Assembly: GCA_016650295.1 (NCBI GenBank)
Contig: JAENWA010000025.1
Coordinates: 1 to 47,781 of the forward strand
Source: Desulfuromonadales bacterium
GTDB lineage: Bacteria; Desulfobacterota; Desulfuromonadia; Geobacterales; Pseudopelobacteraceae
DNA length: 47,781 nucleotides
Direction: 5' to 3'
Every line of letters starts with the position of its first letter. Position 1 is the stretch's first letter. A model generated the notes under the pieces. That model did no database searches. It had not been told where the DNA came from and was given only the letters and a program-made list of their open reading frames with translations. The position numbers and the translations under genes were made by a program. Below are positions 25,905 to 33,585 of the stretch, piece after piece.

Positions 25905-27107
25905 ATGATCGATGCGGAGTGCATAGTTGTCGGTGCGGGACCGGTAGGGATGCTCGCGGCACTGCTGTGTGTACAGCAGGGTTCGAGCGTCCTTTTGCTG
26001 GAACAAACCGCTGAACGGCATTTCCAATCCCGGGCGATCGGGATCACGCCGCCATCTCTGGAAATCCTCCGCAGCATCGGACTTGCCGGACAGTTCATCG
26101 AACAGGGGGTTGCGGTCCGGGTTTCCAAGGCCTTCGGGGATGGAATGCAGCTCGGAATCATCGATTTCAGCGGGCTGGCAGGCGATTTCCGCTTTGTGTT
26201 GTCGCTTCCGCAGGACAGAACCGAAGCACTGCTGGAAGGTGCGGTTCTGAAAAATCCGGCGATCCGTTTCCGGCGTGGTCATCAGGTTCTGGAGTGCTCG
26301 GAAGACGGGGATCGGGTGATTGTCAGCGGAACCAGTGCCGATTCCGGCACGTTTCGTTTCAGCGGGCGGTATCTCCTGGCCTGCGACGGTGGCAAGAGCG
26401 CCATTCGTGACTCTCTGGGGATTCCGTTCGAAGGTGCGCCGCAGCGCTATACCTTTCTGATGGGCGATTACGAGGATACTACCGGCTGGGGCCCGCAGGC
26501 CCGTTTTTTTGCTACCGGACGCGGCTCGGTCGAATCCTTTCCCCTTCCGGACAACCAGCGCCGCTATGTGATCAGAACGCCCTATTTTATCAAGGAATAT
26601 TCCGGCGATTATCTCGGTTCGGAACTATTGAAACGCGCGGGGGTCGATGTCTCGGGAACAGGCCAATTATGGGAGAGCGGTTTCGGGGTTCAGAGCTATG
26701 TGGCGAGGGACTTCTGCAAGGGGCGGGTTTTTCTGTGCGGGGACGCGGCGCACCTCATGACCCCCGTCGGCGGCCAGAACATGAATATTGGCTTTGCCGA
26801 CGCAGAATTGGCCGCCTGGCTCACGAGACTCCTGATCGAAGACAAGGCGCCCTATCGATTGTGCGCGGGGCTTTACAACAAGGCCCGTAAACGGGCCGTC
26901 CGCGCAGCCTACCGGCGCTCCCGGGCCCTGATGGTACTGGGAACTTCCGGCGGAAGCGTCTGGTCCTTCATCCGTGCTGTTGCCGCATTCATAATAATGA
27001 AAACCCCTCTGCGGCAGATCCTGGTTCAGACTTTCAGCATGCAGACCATTCCATTCCGTAATCTCGACAACTTCCGGAAGCGCTACGAAAGGGAACTGAA
27101 CTTATGA
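25905..27107 (+). CDS. FAD-dependent aromatic-type monooxygenase
   Basis: Class A flavoprotein hydroxylase (400 aa). GxGxxG is at 10-15 (VVGAGPVGMLAA), the DG motif at 161-162 (ACDGGKSAIRDSLG) and the GD motif at 279-280 (VFLCGDAAHLMTPVGGQNMN). Such enzymes hydroxylate phenols and quinol precursors with NAD(P)H and O2. Beside a methyltransferase and a type III polyketide synthase it resembles SrsC, which oxidises alkylresorcinols to quinones in Streptomyces; the match is by gene content and motifs, not alignment. It follows the acyltransferase fusion by 22 bases and precedes the methyltransferase by 25, so the three are probably co-transcribed. Oxygen use is notable for a lineage that is often anaerobic. 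Confidence 0.85.
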   Translation: MIDAECIVVGAGPVGMLAALLCVQQGSSVLLLEQTAERHFQSRAIGITPPSLEILRSIGLAGQFIEQGVAVRVSKAFGDGMQLGIIDFSGLAGDFRFVLSLPQDRTEALLEGAVLKNPAIRFRRGHQVLECSEDGDRVIVSGTSADSGTFRFSGRYLLACDGGKSAIRDSLGIPFEGAPQRYTFLMGDYEDTTGWGPQARFFATGRGSVESFPLPDNQRRYVIRTPYFIKEYSGDYLGSELLKRAGVDVSGTGQLWESGFGVQSYVARDFCKGRVFLCGDAAHLMTPVGGQNMNIGFADAELAAWLTRLLIEDKAPYRLCAGLYNKARKRAVRAAYRRSRALMVLGTSGGSVWSFIRAVAAFIIMKTPLRQILVQTFSMQTIPFRNLDNFRKRYERELNL

Positions 27108-27132
27108 ATACCTGCGAGATGGAGTGCCTCTG

Positions 27133-27858
27133 ATGCTGGATTTTCTCTTTCCGGATTTGCGGCTGAGGAATACGACTGACAGTGAAAAAATGGACCGCCC
27201 GGATGCGGACCTGAGGCAGTTGCTGCGTACCATCCGGCAATTCAACCTGATAAACCTTGTGTTCAGTGCCAGCCGCAGGCTGCTGCGCGAGCATGTCTTC
27301 AGCATCATGGAGCGCGACCCTGAGCGGGTCTATACACTTCTGGATGTGGGGGCCGGCGGTTGCGACATTGCGGTGTGGGTGGCCCGCGAAGCCCGCCGGC
27401 GCGGATTAAAGCTGAACATTACGGCGCTGGACTTTGATGCGCGCATCCATGCGCTGGCCTTGCACGCGATCAGGGATTATCCTGAGATCCGCCTGGTTAC
27501 GGGGAATGCCCTGGATTTGCGTCAATGGGAACCCTTTGATTTTGTCTTTTCCAATCATTTCATGCACCATCTCAACTGGGATGAAATCACTACCCTGCTG
27601 CAGCAGATCCTTACCAAAACCCGGCTGGCATTTGTAATGAACGACCTCGCGCGTTCCAGTCTGGCATATGTGTGCTGTACGGTCTTCATCGGCCTGTTGA
27701 CCCGCGGAAGTTTCGCCTTTTCCGATGGGCGGCTGTCCATCAGAAGGGCCTTCACGCCCGATGAATTACGGAAATTCCTGGCGGGAAACTTCCCCGACAA
27801 AAAGATTTCCGTCCTGACAACCTTCCCGGAACGGGTTGTGTTGCTTCATCGCGTGTAA
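27133..27858 (+). CDS. SAM-dependent methyltransferase
   Basis: Class I methyltransferase (241 aa) with the SAM-binding loop TLLDVGAGGCDIAVWVA, the acidic ALDFDAR motif II and the FVFSNHFMHHL motif typical of UbiE/SrsB-like enzymes. The start at 27133 is chosen for the upstream GGAG at 27121-27124; an ATG nine bases earlier lacks a ribosome binding site. The N-terminal 60 residues form an alpha-helical lid (PDADLRQLLRTIRQFNLIN). In the context of the monooxygenase and type III polyketide synthase it probably methylates a phenolic lipid ring carbon or hydroxyl. It ends just before the bidirectional hairpin at 27862-27893. Confidence 0.8.
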   Translation: MLDFLFPDLRLRNTTDSEKMDRPDADLRQLLRTIRQFNLINLVFSASRRLLREHVFSIMERDPERVYTLLDVGAGGCDIAVWVAREARRRGLKLNITALDFDARIHALALHAIRDYPEIRLVTGNALDLRQWEPFDFVFSNHFMHHLNWDEITTLLQQILTKTRLAFVMNDLARSSLAYVCCTVFIGLLTRGSFAFSDGRLSIRRAFTPDELRKFLAGNFPDKKISVLTTFPERVVLLHRV

Positions 27859-27861
27859 CAA

Positions 27862-27893
27862 GAAAAAACCGCTGAAAGAGCGGCTTTCAGCGG
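27862..27893 (-). terminator. terminator between methyltransferase and antitoxin gene
   Basis: CCGCTGAAAG (27869-27878) pairs with CTTTCAGCGG (27884-27893). On the minus strand the stem is followed by TTTTTT (complement of 27863-27868), eight bases after the DUF2442 gene's stop, so it ends the minus-strand unit and may also stop the plus-strand methyltransferase transcript. Confidence 0.8.
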
Positions 27894-27900
27894 CATGCTA

Positions 27901-28362
27901 TCAGGCAGTTTTTCTGCGCCGTTCTTCTTCCCAGCCAATACAGGCAAGCTGCACAGTACGCGGTATGGGGCGCGCTCCAGAACCATAGGCGCTTACCGTA
28001 CGAACAGTGACACCGAGTTCGCGACTTGCCGCAGCAAGAGAGAGGCCATTTCGGATTCGCCAAACGGTGAAGCGATCTGCAGGAGTTTCCGAACGCTGAT
28101 CGAGCATATCGGCAAAGAGAGTATCAGCGCCAATCTGAATGTCAAACTGAGGCCATTCAGCTTCCCACCCGTATTCTCCCGGAACAGCACCGGAGAATGC
28201 CGCAGGATCACGAAGAGGAGCAAGGCCAGGTAAAGAAAAAATGGAGTCCTTCAAGTTTACTGTGCCGCCGGAACCGTCAATGAAACGGACGCTGAGGCAA
28301 TAATCAGCAGCAGAAGTTACAGCCGTTAATCTCGGGCGGGTTATCCGTGCAGCATGCGCCAT
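27901..28362 (-). CDS. DUF2442 + helix-turn-helix antitoxin-like protein
   Basis: 153 aa. The N-terminal 80 residues are a DUF2442 domain (TSAADYCLSVRFIDGSGGTVNLKDSI). The C-terminus is a short HTH (ASRELGVTVRTVSAYGSGARPIPRTV) like those of Xre/HigA antitoxins. DUF2442 proteins are commonly encoded next to DUF4160 partners as type II toxin-antitoxin-like pairs, and that is the arrangement here: the gene overlaps the DUF4160 frame by 22 bases. It should bind its own promoter, perhaps the palindrome at 28580-28596. Toxic activity of the pair is not shown. Confidence 0.8.
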   Translation of the reverse strand: MAHAARITRPRLTAVTSAADYCLSVRFIDGSGGTVNLKDSIFSLPGLAPLRDPAAFSGAVPGEYGWEAEWPQFDIQIGADTLFADMLDQRSETPADRFTVWRIRNGLSLAAASRELGVTVRTVSAYGSGARPIPRTVQLACIGWEEERRRKTA

Positions 28363-28577
28363 TGTAGTATCAACTCCTCTCTGTTGTCAGCTATCCATTT
28401 CAGGGCGTGACGCAGGACCTTCGCGGGCGCAGAGCCATCCATAATGTCCAGCGTTTCAAGGCTTATTACCGCTTCAAAATCAGGACCCATGAGATGCACG
28501 TGAGGAGGATTATGATCTTTCTCCCTCAGCGTAATCCTGAAATTTGAAAAACGGTATTTTGTTGTCTTGAAATAAAT
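28341..28577 (-). CDS. DUF4160 domain protein (toxin-like partner), start uncertain
   Basis: A minus-strand frame ending at the TAA 28341-28343 encodes YRFSNFRITLREKDHNPPHVHLMG, then EAVISLETLDIMDG and HALKWIADNREELILQW, the DUF4160 signature including DHNPPHVH. No ATG, GTG or TTG lies between the upstream TAA and this motif, so the true start is unclear. ATT at 28577 or an internal CTG would be unusual starts, or an upstream start was lost by mutation. It overlaps the DUF2442-HTH gene by 22 bases and would be read first in that unit. The family usually pairs with DUF2442; its biochemical activity is not known to me. Confidence 0.65.
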   Translation of the reverse strand: MYFKTTKYRFSNFRITLREKDHNPPHVHLMGPDFEAVISLETLDIMDGSAPAKVLRHALKWIADNREELILQWRMLHG

Positions 28578-28579
28578 AT

Positions 28580-28596
28580 ATAGAAATTATTTCTAT
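28580..28596. promoter_or_regulatory. palindrome at the toxin-antitoxin promoter
   Basis: ATAGAAAT-T-ATTTCTAT is a perfect eight-base inverted repeat around one base, just upstream of the DUF4160 frame. Position and symmetry suit an operator for the HTH antitoxin. Confidence 0.5.
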
Positions 28597-28629
28597 GTTG
28601 CAAGGGAATTGGAATACATAAGGAGCTGC

Positions 28630-29103
28630 TTAGCTCCCCTGATTTCTAACGCCATCCCGCCGGGTCCAGACGGATGTGCGCCCGAACAGGATGAAACCGA
28701 CAAAGCCCCGCAGTTCCAGGCGATCCGGTGCTGCGAGATGCATCTTGCCCCGGTAGGTATTTCCGCTTTTCGGGTCGTAACAGGTCCCGTTCCCCCAGCT
28801 GTTGTCACCCAGTTCCGTAAAGCCTTCCAGTATCCGCAGACCCAGAACCGGCCAGTTTCTCAAGGCCGGGTCTGGGTTTTTCCGGTCAATGACCGGATCT
28901 CCGATGGTGCCGTCCCGGCTGTCGGTGTAAGAGGGGGCCTTCAGCCAGACGATTTTTCCGCACAGTTTCTCACCGCATCGGAAGATTTCCACGACGGATT
29001 CATCTTTCTCCGTGTGCCAGGCCCCCAGAATCCCGTTCGAGCCGGCACAGAATGCACCCGTCGCCAGCATCAGCAGTATCGTCACAATTAGTGCGCTCTT
29101 CAT
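28630..29103 (-). CDS. DUF2147 secreted protein
   Basis: 157 aa with a signal peptide (MKSALIVTILLMLATGAFCAG) and a DUF2147 beta-barrel-like domain: GAWHTEKDESVVEIFRC, KLCGKIVWLK, DPVIDRKNPDP, GLRILEGFTELGDNSWGNG, TCYDPKSGNTYRGKM and LRGFVGFILFGRTSVW. The fold is lipocalin-like and the proteins are periplasmic; their ligand is unknown. Start 29103 is preceded by GGGGATCAG. It is divergent from the radical SAM gene, with 34 bases between starts, so the two promoters overlap. Confidence 0.85.
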   Translation of the reverse strand: MKSALIVTILLMLATGAFCAGSNGILGAWHTEKDESVVEIFRCGEKLCGKIVWLKAPSYTDSRDGTIGDPVIDRKNPDPALRNWPVLGLRILEGFTELGDNSWGNGTCYDPKSGNTYRGKMHLAAPDRLELRGFVGFILFGRTSVWTRRDGVRNQGS

Positions 29104-29137
29104 AAAACTGATCCCCGATTGACTATTTGAGGTGGTC

Positions 29138-30586
29138 ATGTACACTAACTCCCATACTATGAAGATACTCCTGATCAGCACAAACCGGAATACCCTGCCC
29201 ATGCCGGTGATGCCCATCGGCGCCTGCATTATGGCCCAGGCCGCGGAACGTGCCGGTCACACAGTTCACCTGCTGGACCTGATGTTCACCCGCGACGCAC
29301 CGGCCGCGATCGAAGCGGCTCTGCTCGGCTTCAAACCGGATGCCGTCGGTCTCTCGGTGCGCAACATCGATAATAACGACATGCGAAACCCGGTCTTCTT
29401 TCTGGAAGATCTGAATACTATCGTGAACGCCATCCGTGCCGGGAGCAGCGCCCCGATCATCCTGGGAGGGGCGGCGCTCGGCGTAATGCCGGAGCAGATC
29501 CTGCAATTGACGGCCGCCACCTGCGCCGTGATCGGAGATGGAGAGCGGGTCTTTCCGCTTCTGCTGGATCATATCTCGCATGGCAAGGACTTCACAGGAA
29601 TTCCGGGGGTGGCCGGTCTGGATCATGGCAGCTATTACTGGAATGCTCCCGCCGAAGAGAGTTGTCCGGCCAGCTGTCCGACCCCGGATTACCGGCGCTG
29701 GCTGGACACCTCCGCCTACCGGTCGCAGATGTCAACCACACCGATCCAGACCAAGACCGGCTGTCAGTTCCAATGCGTCTACTGCACCTACCCGGGGATC
29801 GAGGGGCGCAGCTGCCGGCTGAAGGATCCCGCCAGCGTGGCCGATTCCGTGGCGCGGCTTGCCGCAGCGGGACACCGGGATATCGAGATCGTGGACAGCG
29901 TATTTAATGCGCCCCTTGAGCATGCCATGAATGTCTGCCATGAACTGGCCCGGGCCGGGCATACGGCCCGCTTGCAGTGCCTGGAACTTAATCCCCGTTA
30001 TTTTGACGATGCCCTGATGACGGCCATGGAACGGGCCGGCTTTGTCGGTATGGGCATAACCCTTGAAAGCGCCTCCGATCCTGTGTTGCAGGGGCTTCGG
30101 AAAGGTTTCGGCAGCCGCGAGGTGCATCATGCCGCCGAAGTGGTGCGACGACACCGGATTCCCTGCGTCTGGATCTTTCTGTTCGGGGGTCCGGGAGAGA
30201 CCGAGGCAACGGTCCGGGAAACCCTGCATTTCGCCCGAACGTGTATCCACCCTCGCGACGTAGCCTTCTTCAATACCGGTATCCGGATCTATCCGGGAAC
30301 GGAGCTGGAATCGATCGCACGGGAGCAGGGGCTGTTAACGTGCTCCCCGCCGGAAATGCTGTCACCCGTGTTCTATCTTTCACCGGATCTCGATGCCCGA
30401 TGGCTGGAGCAGGAACTGAAGAAGGCCATGCTCGGCAACATGAATTTCATTACAATGGATACCATGGGGCTTTCCTGCCTGCCGACGATTCACCGGGTCT
30501 GCTCCAGGGTCGGCATGCGGCCGCCGCTCTGGAGGCACACCCGCATCATCAGGCGGGGGCTCAGGCTGGTTGGAATGGATGTGTGA
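29138..30586 (+). CDS. B12-binding radical SAM protein 1
   Basis: 482 aa. An N-terminal cobalamin-binding (Rossmann) domain (about 1-140; IMAQAAERAGHTVHLLDLMF, GLSVRNIDN, IILGGAALGVMPEQI) precedes a radical SAM core with the [4Fe-4S] motif C209-x3-C213-x2-C216 (TGCQFQCVYCTYPG). The DxHxxG cobalamin-ligand motif of some members is not evident. These enzymes perform methylations, ring contractions or cyclisations on unactivated carbons. Start 29138 follows GAGG by five bases; an ATG at 29159 is an alternative. It precedes the type III polyketide synthase by 64 bases in the same direction, so a tailoring role on its product is plausible. Confidence 0.85.
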   Translation: MYTNSHTMKILLISTNRNTLPMPVMPIGACIMAQAAERAGHTVHLLDLMFTRDAPAAIEAALLGFKPDAVGLSVRNIDNNDMRNPVFFLEDLNTIVNAIRAGSSAPIILGGAALGVMPEQILQLTAATCAVIGDGERVFPLLLDHISHGKDFTGIPGVAGLDHGSYYWNAPAEESCPASCPTPDYRRWLDTSAYRSQMSTTPIQTKTGCQFQCVYCTYPGIEGRSCRLKDPASVADSVARLAAAGHRDIEIVDSVFNAPLEHAMNVCHELARAGHTARLQCLELNPRYFDDALMTAMERAGFVGMGITLESASDPVLQGLRKGFGSREVHHAAEVVRRHRIPCVWIFLFGGPGETEATVRETLHFARTCIHPRDVAFFNTGIRIYPGTELESIAREQGLLTCSPPEMLSPVFYLSPDLDARWLEQELKKAMLGNMNFITMDTMGLSCLPTIHRVCSRVGMRPPLWRHTRIIRRGLRLVGMDV

Positions 30587-30650
30587 GTACATTCCGGCAC
30601 GCTGGATTCCTGAACGAACATAACCTGATGTAAAAAAGACAGGGAAAAAT

Positions 30651-31745
30651 ATGAGAGACCAAAACCTCGGACTAATTTCACATACTACACCCCGCAGCGG
30701 AGTTTACGTCGGGCCGGTTGCAACGGCTGTCCCCCCCGGCAGCACTGATCAGAAGTTTGCGGCGGATCTTCTGAAGAAACACTTCGGATCGAGTCTCAGC
30801 TCCCGGAGTATGGGGCTGATCAGAGCGGCCTTTTTGCATCCCGGTATCCGGAAAAGGCATTTCGCCATTGATGACCCGGCCTTGATCATGGATGAATCGC
30901 CTGATCAGCGCATCGCCCGCTTCACCGAAAAATCCATCGAACTGTCCTGCCAGGCCGTTTCCGGCGCACTGGAGCGGGCCGGAGTGGACGCGAAGGACGT
31001 TCAAGCCCTGGTCGTCAACACCTGTACCGGGTATATCTGTCCCGGCATATCGACCTATCTGCTGGAGCGGCTGGGCCTCTCCCGCAGCGCCAGGCTCTAC
31101 GATCTGGTCGGCAGCGGCTGCGGAGGGGCGATCCCCAACCTCCAACTGGCGGAGTCCCTGCTCAAATCCAATGGCGGCGGGGTGGTTGTCAGCGTGTCCG
31201 TGGAGATCTGCAGCGCGGTCTTCCAGATGGACAACGATCTGAGCCTGATCCTTTCCAATGCGCTCTTCGGTGACGGCGCCGCCGCCGCCGTGCTCTGGAA
31301 CAGGCCGGAGGGCTTTGAACTGGTCGCTTCGGCCGGAATATACGTGCCGGAGCAGCGGGACGCCATTCGCTTCGTTCACAAGCAGGGTCAGCTGCACAAT
31401 CAGCTTTCCACCAAGCTGCCCGATCTGGTCGGCCGTGCGGCGGCGGAGGTCGTAACCAACCTGCTGGCGTCGCAAGGCCTCACGGCGGATGCTATTGCCC
31501 ACTGGGCGCTCCACACCGGCGGAGAGAAAATCATCAACGCCGTGCGCGATGCCATCGGAATTCCCGAACAGCGCTTGCGGGCAACCCGCGTAATTCTGGC
31601 GGAATACGGCAACATGTCGTCGCCCACGGTCTGGTTCGTGCTGAACGAACTTGCCAGGGAAGGTATCTCAGCCGGAGAGTGGTGCGTTATGCTGGCCTAC
31701 GGCGCCGGACTCTCGGCCCATGCCTACCTGTTGCGAAAGGTGTGA
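30651..31745 (+). CDS. type III polyketide synthase
   Basis: Chalcone/stilbene-synthase-type enzyme (364 aa). The catalytic triad is visible: Cys157 in VGSGCGGAIPN, His288 in LHTGGEKI and Asn321 in AEYGNMSSPTVW. The VVNTCTGYICPG loop and the C-terminal AYGAGLSAHAYLL also match the family, not KAS III. Bacterial homologues condense malonyl-CoA onto long acyl starters to form alkylresorcinols or alkylpyrones. The neighbouring monooxygenase and methyltransferase support a methylated phenolic lipid or quinone. Start 30651 follows CAGGGAAAAAT. The active-site neighbourhood that sets chain length cannot be read without a structure. Confidence 0.9.
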   Translation: MRDQNLGLISHTTPRSGVYVGPVATAVPPGSTDQKFAADLLKKHFGSSLSSRSMGLIRAAFLHPGIRKRHFAIDDPALIMDESPDQRIARFTEKSIELSCQAVSGALERAGVDAKDVQALVVNTCTGYICPGISTYLLERLGLSRSARLYDLVGSGCGGAIPNLQLAESLLKSNGGGVVVSVSVEICSAVFQMDNDLSLILSNALFGDGAAAAVLWNRPEGFELVASAGIYVPEQRDAIRFVHKQGQLHNQLSTKLPDLVGRAAAEVVTNLLASQGLTADAIAHWALHTGGEKIINAVRDAIGIPEQRLRATRVILAEYGNMSSPTVWFVLNELAREGISAGEWCVMLAYGAGLSAHAYLLRKV

Positions 31746-31772
31746 CAAGTCCCGGAGAGGTGCATTAAGAAT

Positions 31773-33257
31773 CTAAAAAGTATGCCGTGACCTGAACTGA
31801 TCCCCCAGAAACCACCCTCTCAGCAACTCCAGATTGTTCAAAAAGACCCGCAAGGCCCCTTTTTGCCGTTTCCGTACAAAATAATTTCCCATGAACATGG
31901 CCGGGCTGAAAAAGACCTTGATGTTCTCCCAGTTCATGATCCGGTTGAGCTGTCGGTTGGTCAGGCGCCGGGTTCTGACATTGCAGATGAAACCGGTATA
32001 TGTGCTCAGATCGTCAGGGTTGGTGACGAGGCCCGCCGCAAGCAGCTCCTGACGGATGCGGGTGCCCGGATAGGGGGTCACGCACTGGACGTAGGGCAAA
32101 TCAATCCTCAGGCTTCTGATGCTGCGAAATATCTCCCGAATTTCCTGGCGGCCGTCATCCGGATTGCCGATGATGAAACCGCCCATGACCGCAATGCCGT
32201 GTTTTCTCAATAACTCCACGGCCTGCACGGTCCTGTCCCTGATATCACCCTTCTGCAGGAACGCCAGGTTCTTTGACAGGACGGATTCTATCCCCAGAAA
32301 AACCATGCAGAAGTTGGCGCGAGCCAGCATCGGGATCAATTCCGGGTCGCTGACGATGCCGGCCACCGATGCCTGAACCAGATACTCCATGCAGTCCAGC
32401 CGGTTTTCCACGATAGCTTCGCATAAGCGCCTGAAACGAGAGGCATCCAGGGTAATATTGTCATCGACCAGCAGGACCGTCTCGGTCCCCCGCCTTCGCA
32501 GCTCGTGCAGATCGTCGATGACCCGCTCGATGGCATAACAGCGAAAACTGGAGCCGTACATGCCGCTGATGGAGCAAAAGTTACAGGGCATGGTGCAGCC
32601 GCGTGAAGTTTCAACACAGTCCATGCGTTTGTCGAAATAGGTAAAGTGGTTCAAGACGCGGGCACTCCGATCCGGAAGCGGTACATGCCTCACATCCATC
32701 AGTTCTCCGGGCGGGTTGTGAACGAAGATACCTTCTCTGACCCAGGACAATCCCGGCACGGAAGCAAACTCCCTTTCGCCTGCCAGAGCCTGAACCAGGG
32801 TCTGAAACGCCTGTTCCCCTTCTCCGCGGATCAGATAATCGAACGGCGCCGGTCCGTTGTCCGTCAGTTGTTCACAGGTCAGGGTGGCATGGTAGCCGCC
32901 CAGGACAATTTCAGCTTCGGGCGCGTACTCCCGGCAGATGGACATGACCTTGAGGGCGCTCTCGTACTGGAAGCTCATACTGCTGATGCCGATCAGTACG
33001 GGACAAAAATCCTGCAGGAATGACCGCAGCCAGGCGCCGATGTCCTTATGTACCAGCACCAGATCGACAACCTTGACCTCATGATCGTTGAGTTGAGCGG
33101 CAATCGAACAGAGCCCCAAGTTGGGCACCTTTATGATGCGATGGAAATTGTTGGCCGCATCCGGCATGGCCAGCAGCAGAATCTTCATGGTTTCAGCCTT
33201 CACACCTGTCAGTTGCTTCGATTCAGCAGCAGATTGATTATAAGGTACGTTCGACAT
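31773..33257 (-). CDS. B12-binding radical SAM protein 2
   Basis: 494 aa (or 471 from the better-placed ATG at 33188, which has AAGG eight bases upstream). An N-terminal cobalamin-binding domain (GLCSIAAQLNDHEVKVVDLV; ISSMSFQYESAL; VLGGYHATLTCEQL) is followed by the cluster motif C221-x3-C225-x2-C228 (SRGCTMPCNFCSISG). GYHAT is the usual GGxHAT loop of BchE/HpnP-like B12 radical SAM enzymes. HpnP-like members methylate hopanoids and BchE-like ones form porphyrin rings; the substrate here is unknown. It is convergent with the polyketide synthase and its promoter region holds the Fur-like box at 33331-33349. Confidence 0.85.
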   Translation of the reverse strand: MSNVPYNQSAAESKQLTGVKAETMKILLLAMPDAANNFHRIIKVPNLGLCSIAAQLNDHEVKVVDLVLVHKDIGAWLRSFLQDFCPVLIGISSMSFQYESALKVMSICREYAPEAEIVLGGYHATLTCEQLTDNGPAPFDYLIRGEGEQAFQTLVQALAGEREFASVPGLSWVREGIFVHNPPGELMDVRHVPLPDRSARVLNHFTYFDKRMDCVETSRGCTMPCNFCSISGMYGSSFRCYAIERVIDDLHELRRRGTETVLLVDDNITLDASRFRRLCEAIVENRLDCMEYLVQASVAGIVSDPELIPMLARANFCMVFLGIESVLSKNLAFLQKGDIRDRTVQAVELLRKHGIAVMGGFIIGNPDDGRQEIREIFRSIRSLRIDLPYVQCVTPYPGTRIRQELLAAGLVTNPDDLSTYTGFICNVRTRRLTNRQLNRIMNWENIKVFFSPAMFMGNYFVRKRQKGALRVFLNNLELLRGWFLGDQFRSRHTF

Positions 33258-33330
33258 AACACAAGTGATTCCATTTTCAAATCAAGGCGCTCTCCTGATC
33301 AAGGGGCAACCTGTTTTTTGTTGGCATGTT

Positions 33331-33349
33331 GATAATGATTGCCATTATC
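33331..33349. promoter_or_regulatory. Fur-box-like palindrome
   Basis: GATAATGATTGCCATTATC matches the 19-bp Fur consensus at about 16 positions and is a perfect GATAATG/CATTATC inverted repeat. It lies 74 bases upstream of the radical SAM 2 start and 237 bases upstream of the protease gene, so iron control of the radical SAM gene is the likelier reading. Confidence 0.55.
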
Positions 33350-33420
33350 TTGCAAAAGGAACATTATTATTGTGCAGAGGGAGTATAATAACTTCACTGG
33401 CAAGTATGGTCTTGCTGTCG

Positions 33421-33468
33421 GTTCCCCTTCCTTAAGGCCCGTTGGGTCCGCAAGGGGATATAGGGGAC
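33421..33468 (+). promoter_or_regulatory. structured leader upstream of the sedolisin gene
   Basis: Nested complementary blocks GTTCCCC/GGGGAC, CCTT/AAGG and GGCCC/GGGTC fold into one long hairpin. It sits 118 bases before the start codon. No known riboswitch family is recognised. Confidence 0.35.
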
Positions 33469-33585
33469 GTATGTGTAGATATTTCATGTGCTGAAGAGCA
33501 ATCCTCGCCGCTTTGATGGCGCTTAATCAGGCAGTATCAGAAGTTAAGAAAATTGATACGTGGTAGTACAGGGTGCTATTAAAAA

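Noticed and set aside
32646-33023. 125-residue plus-strand frame
   Set aside because: It is the antisense of the radical SAM 2 coding region.
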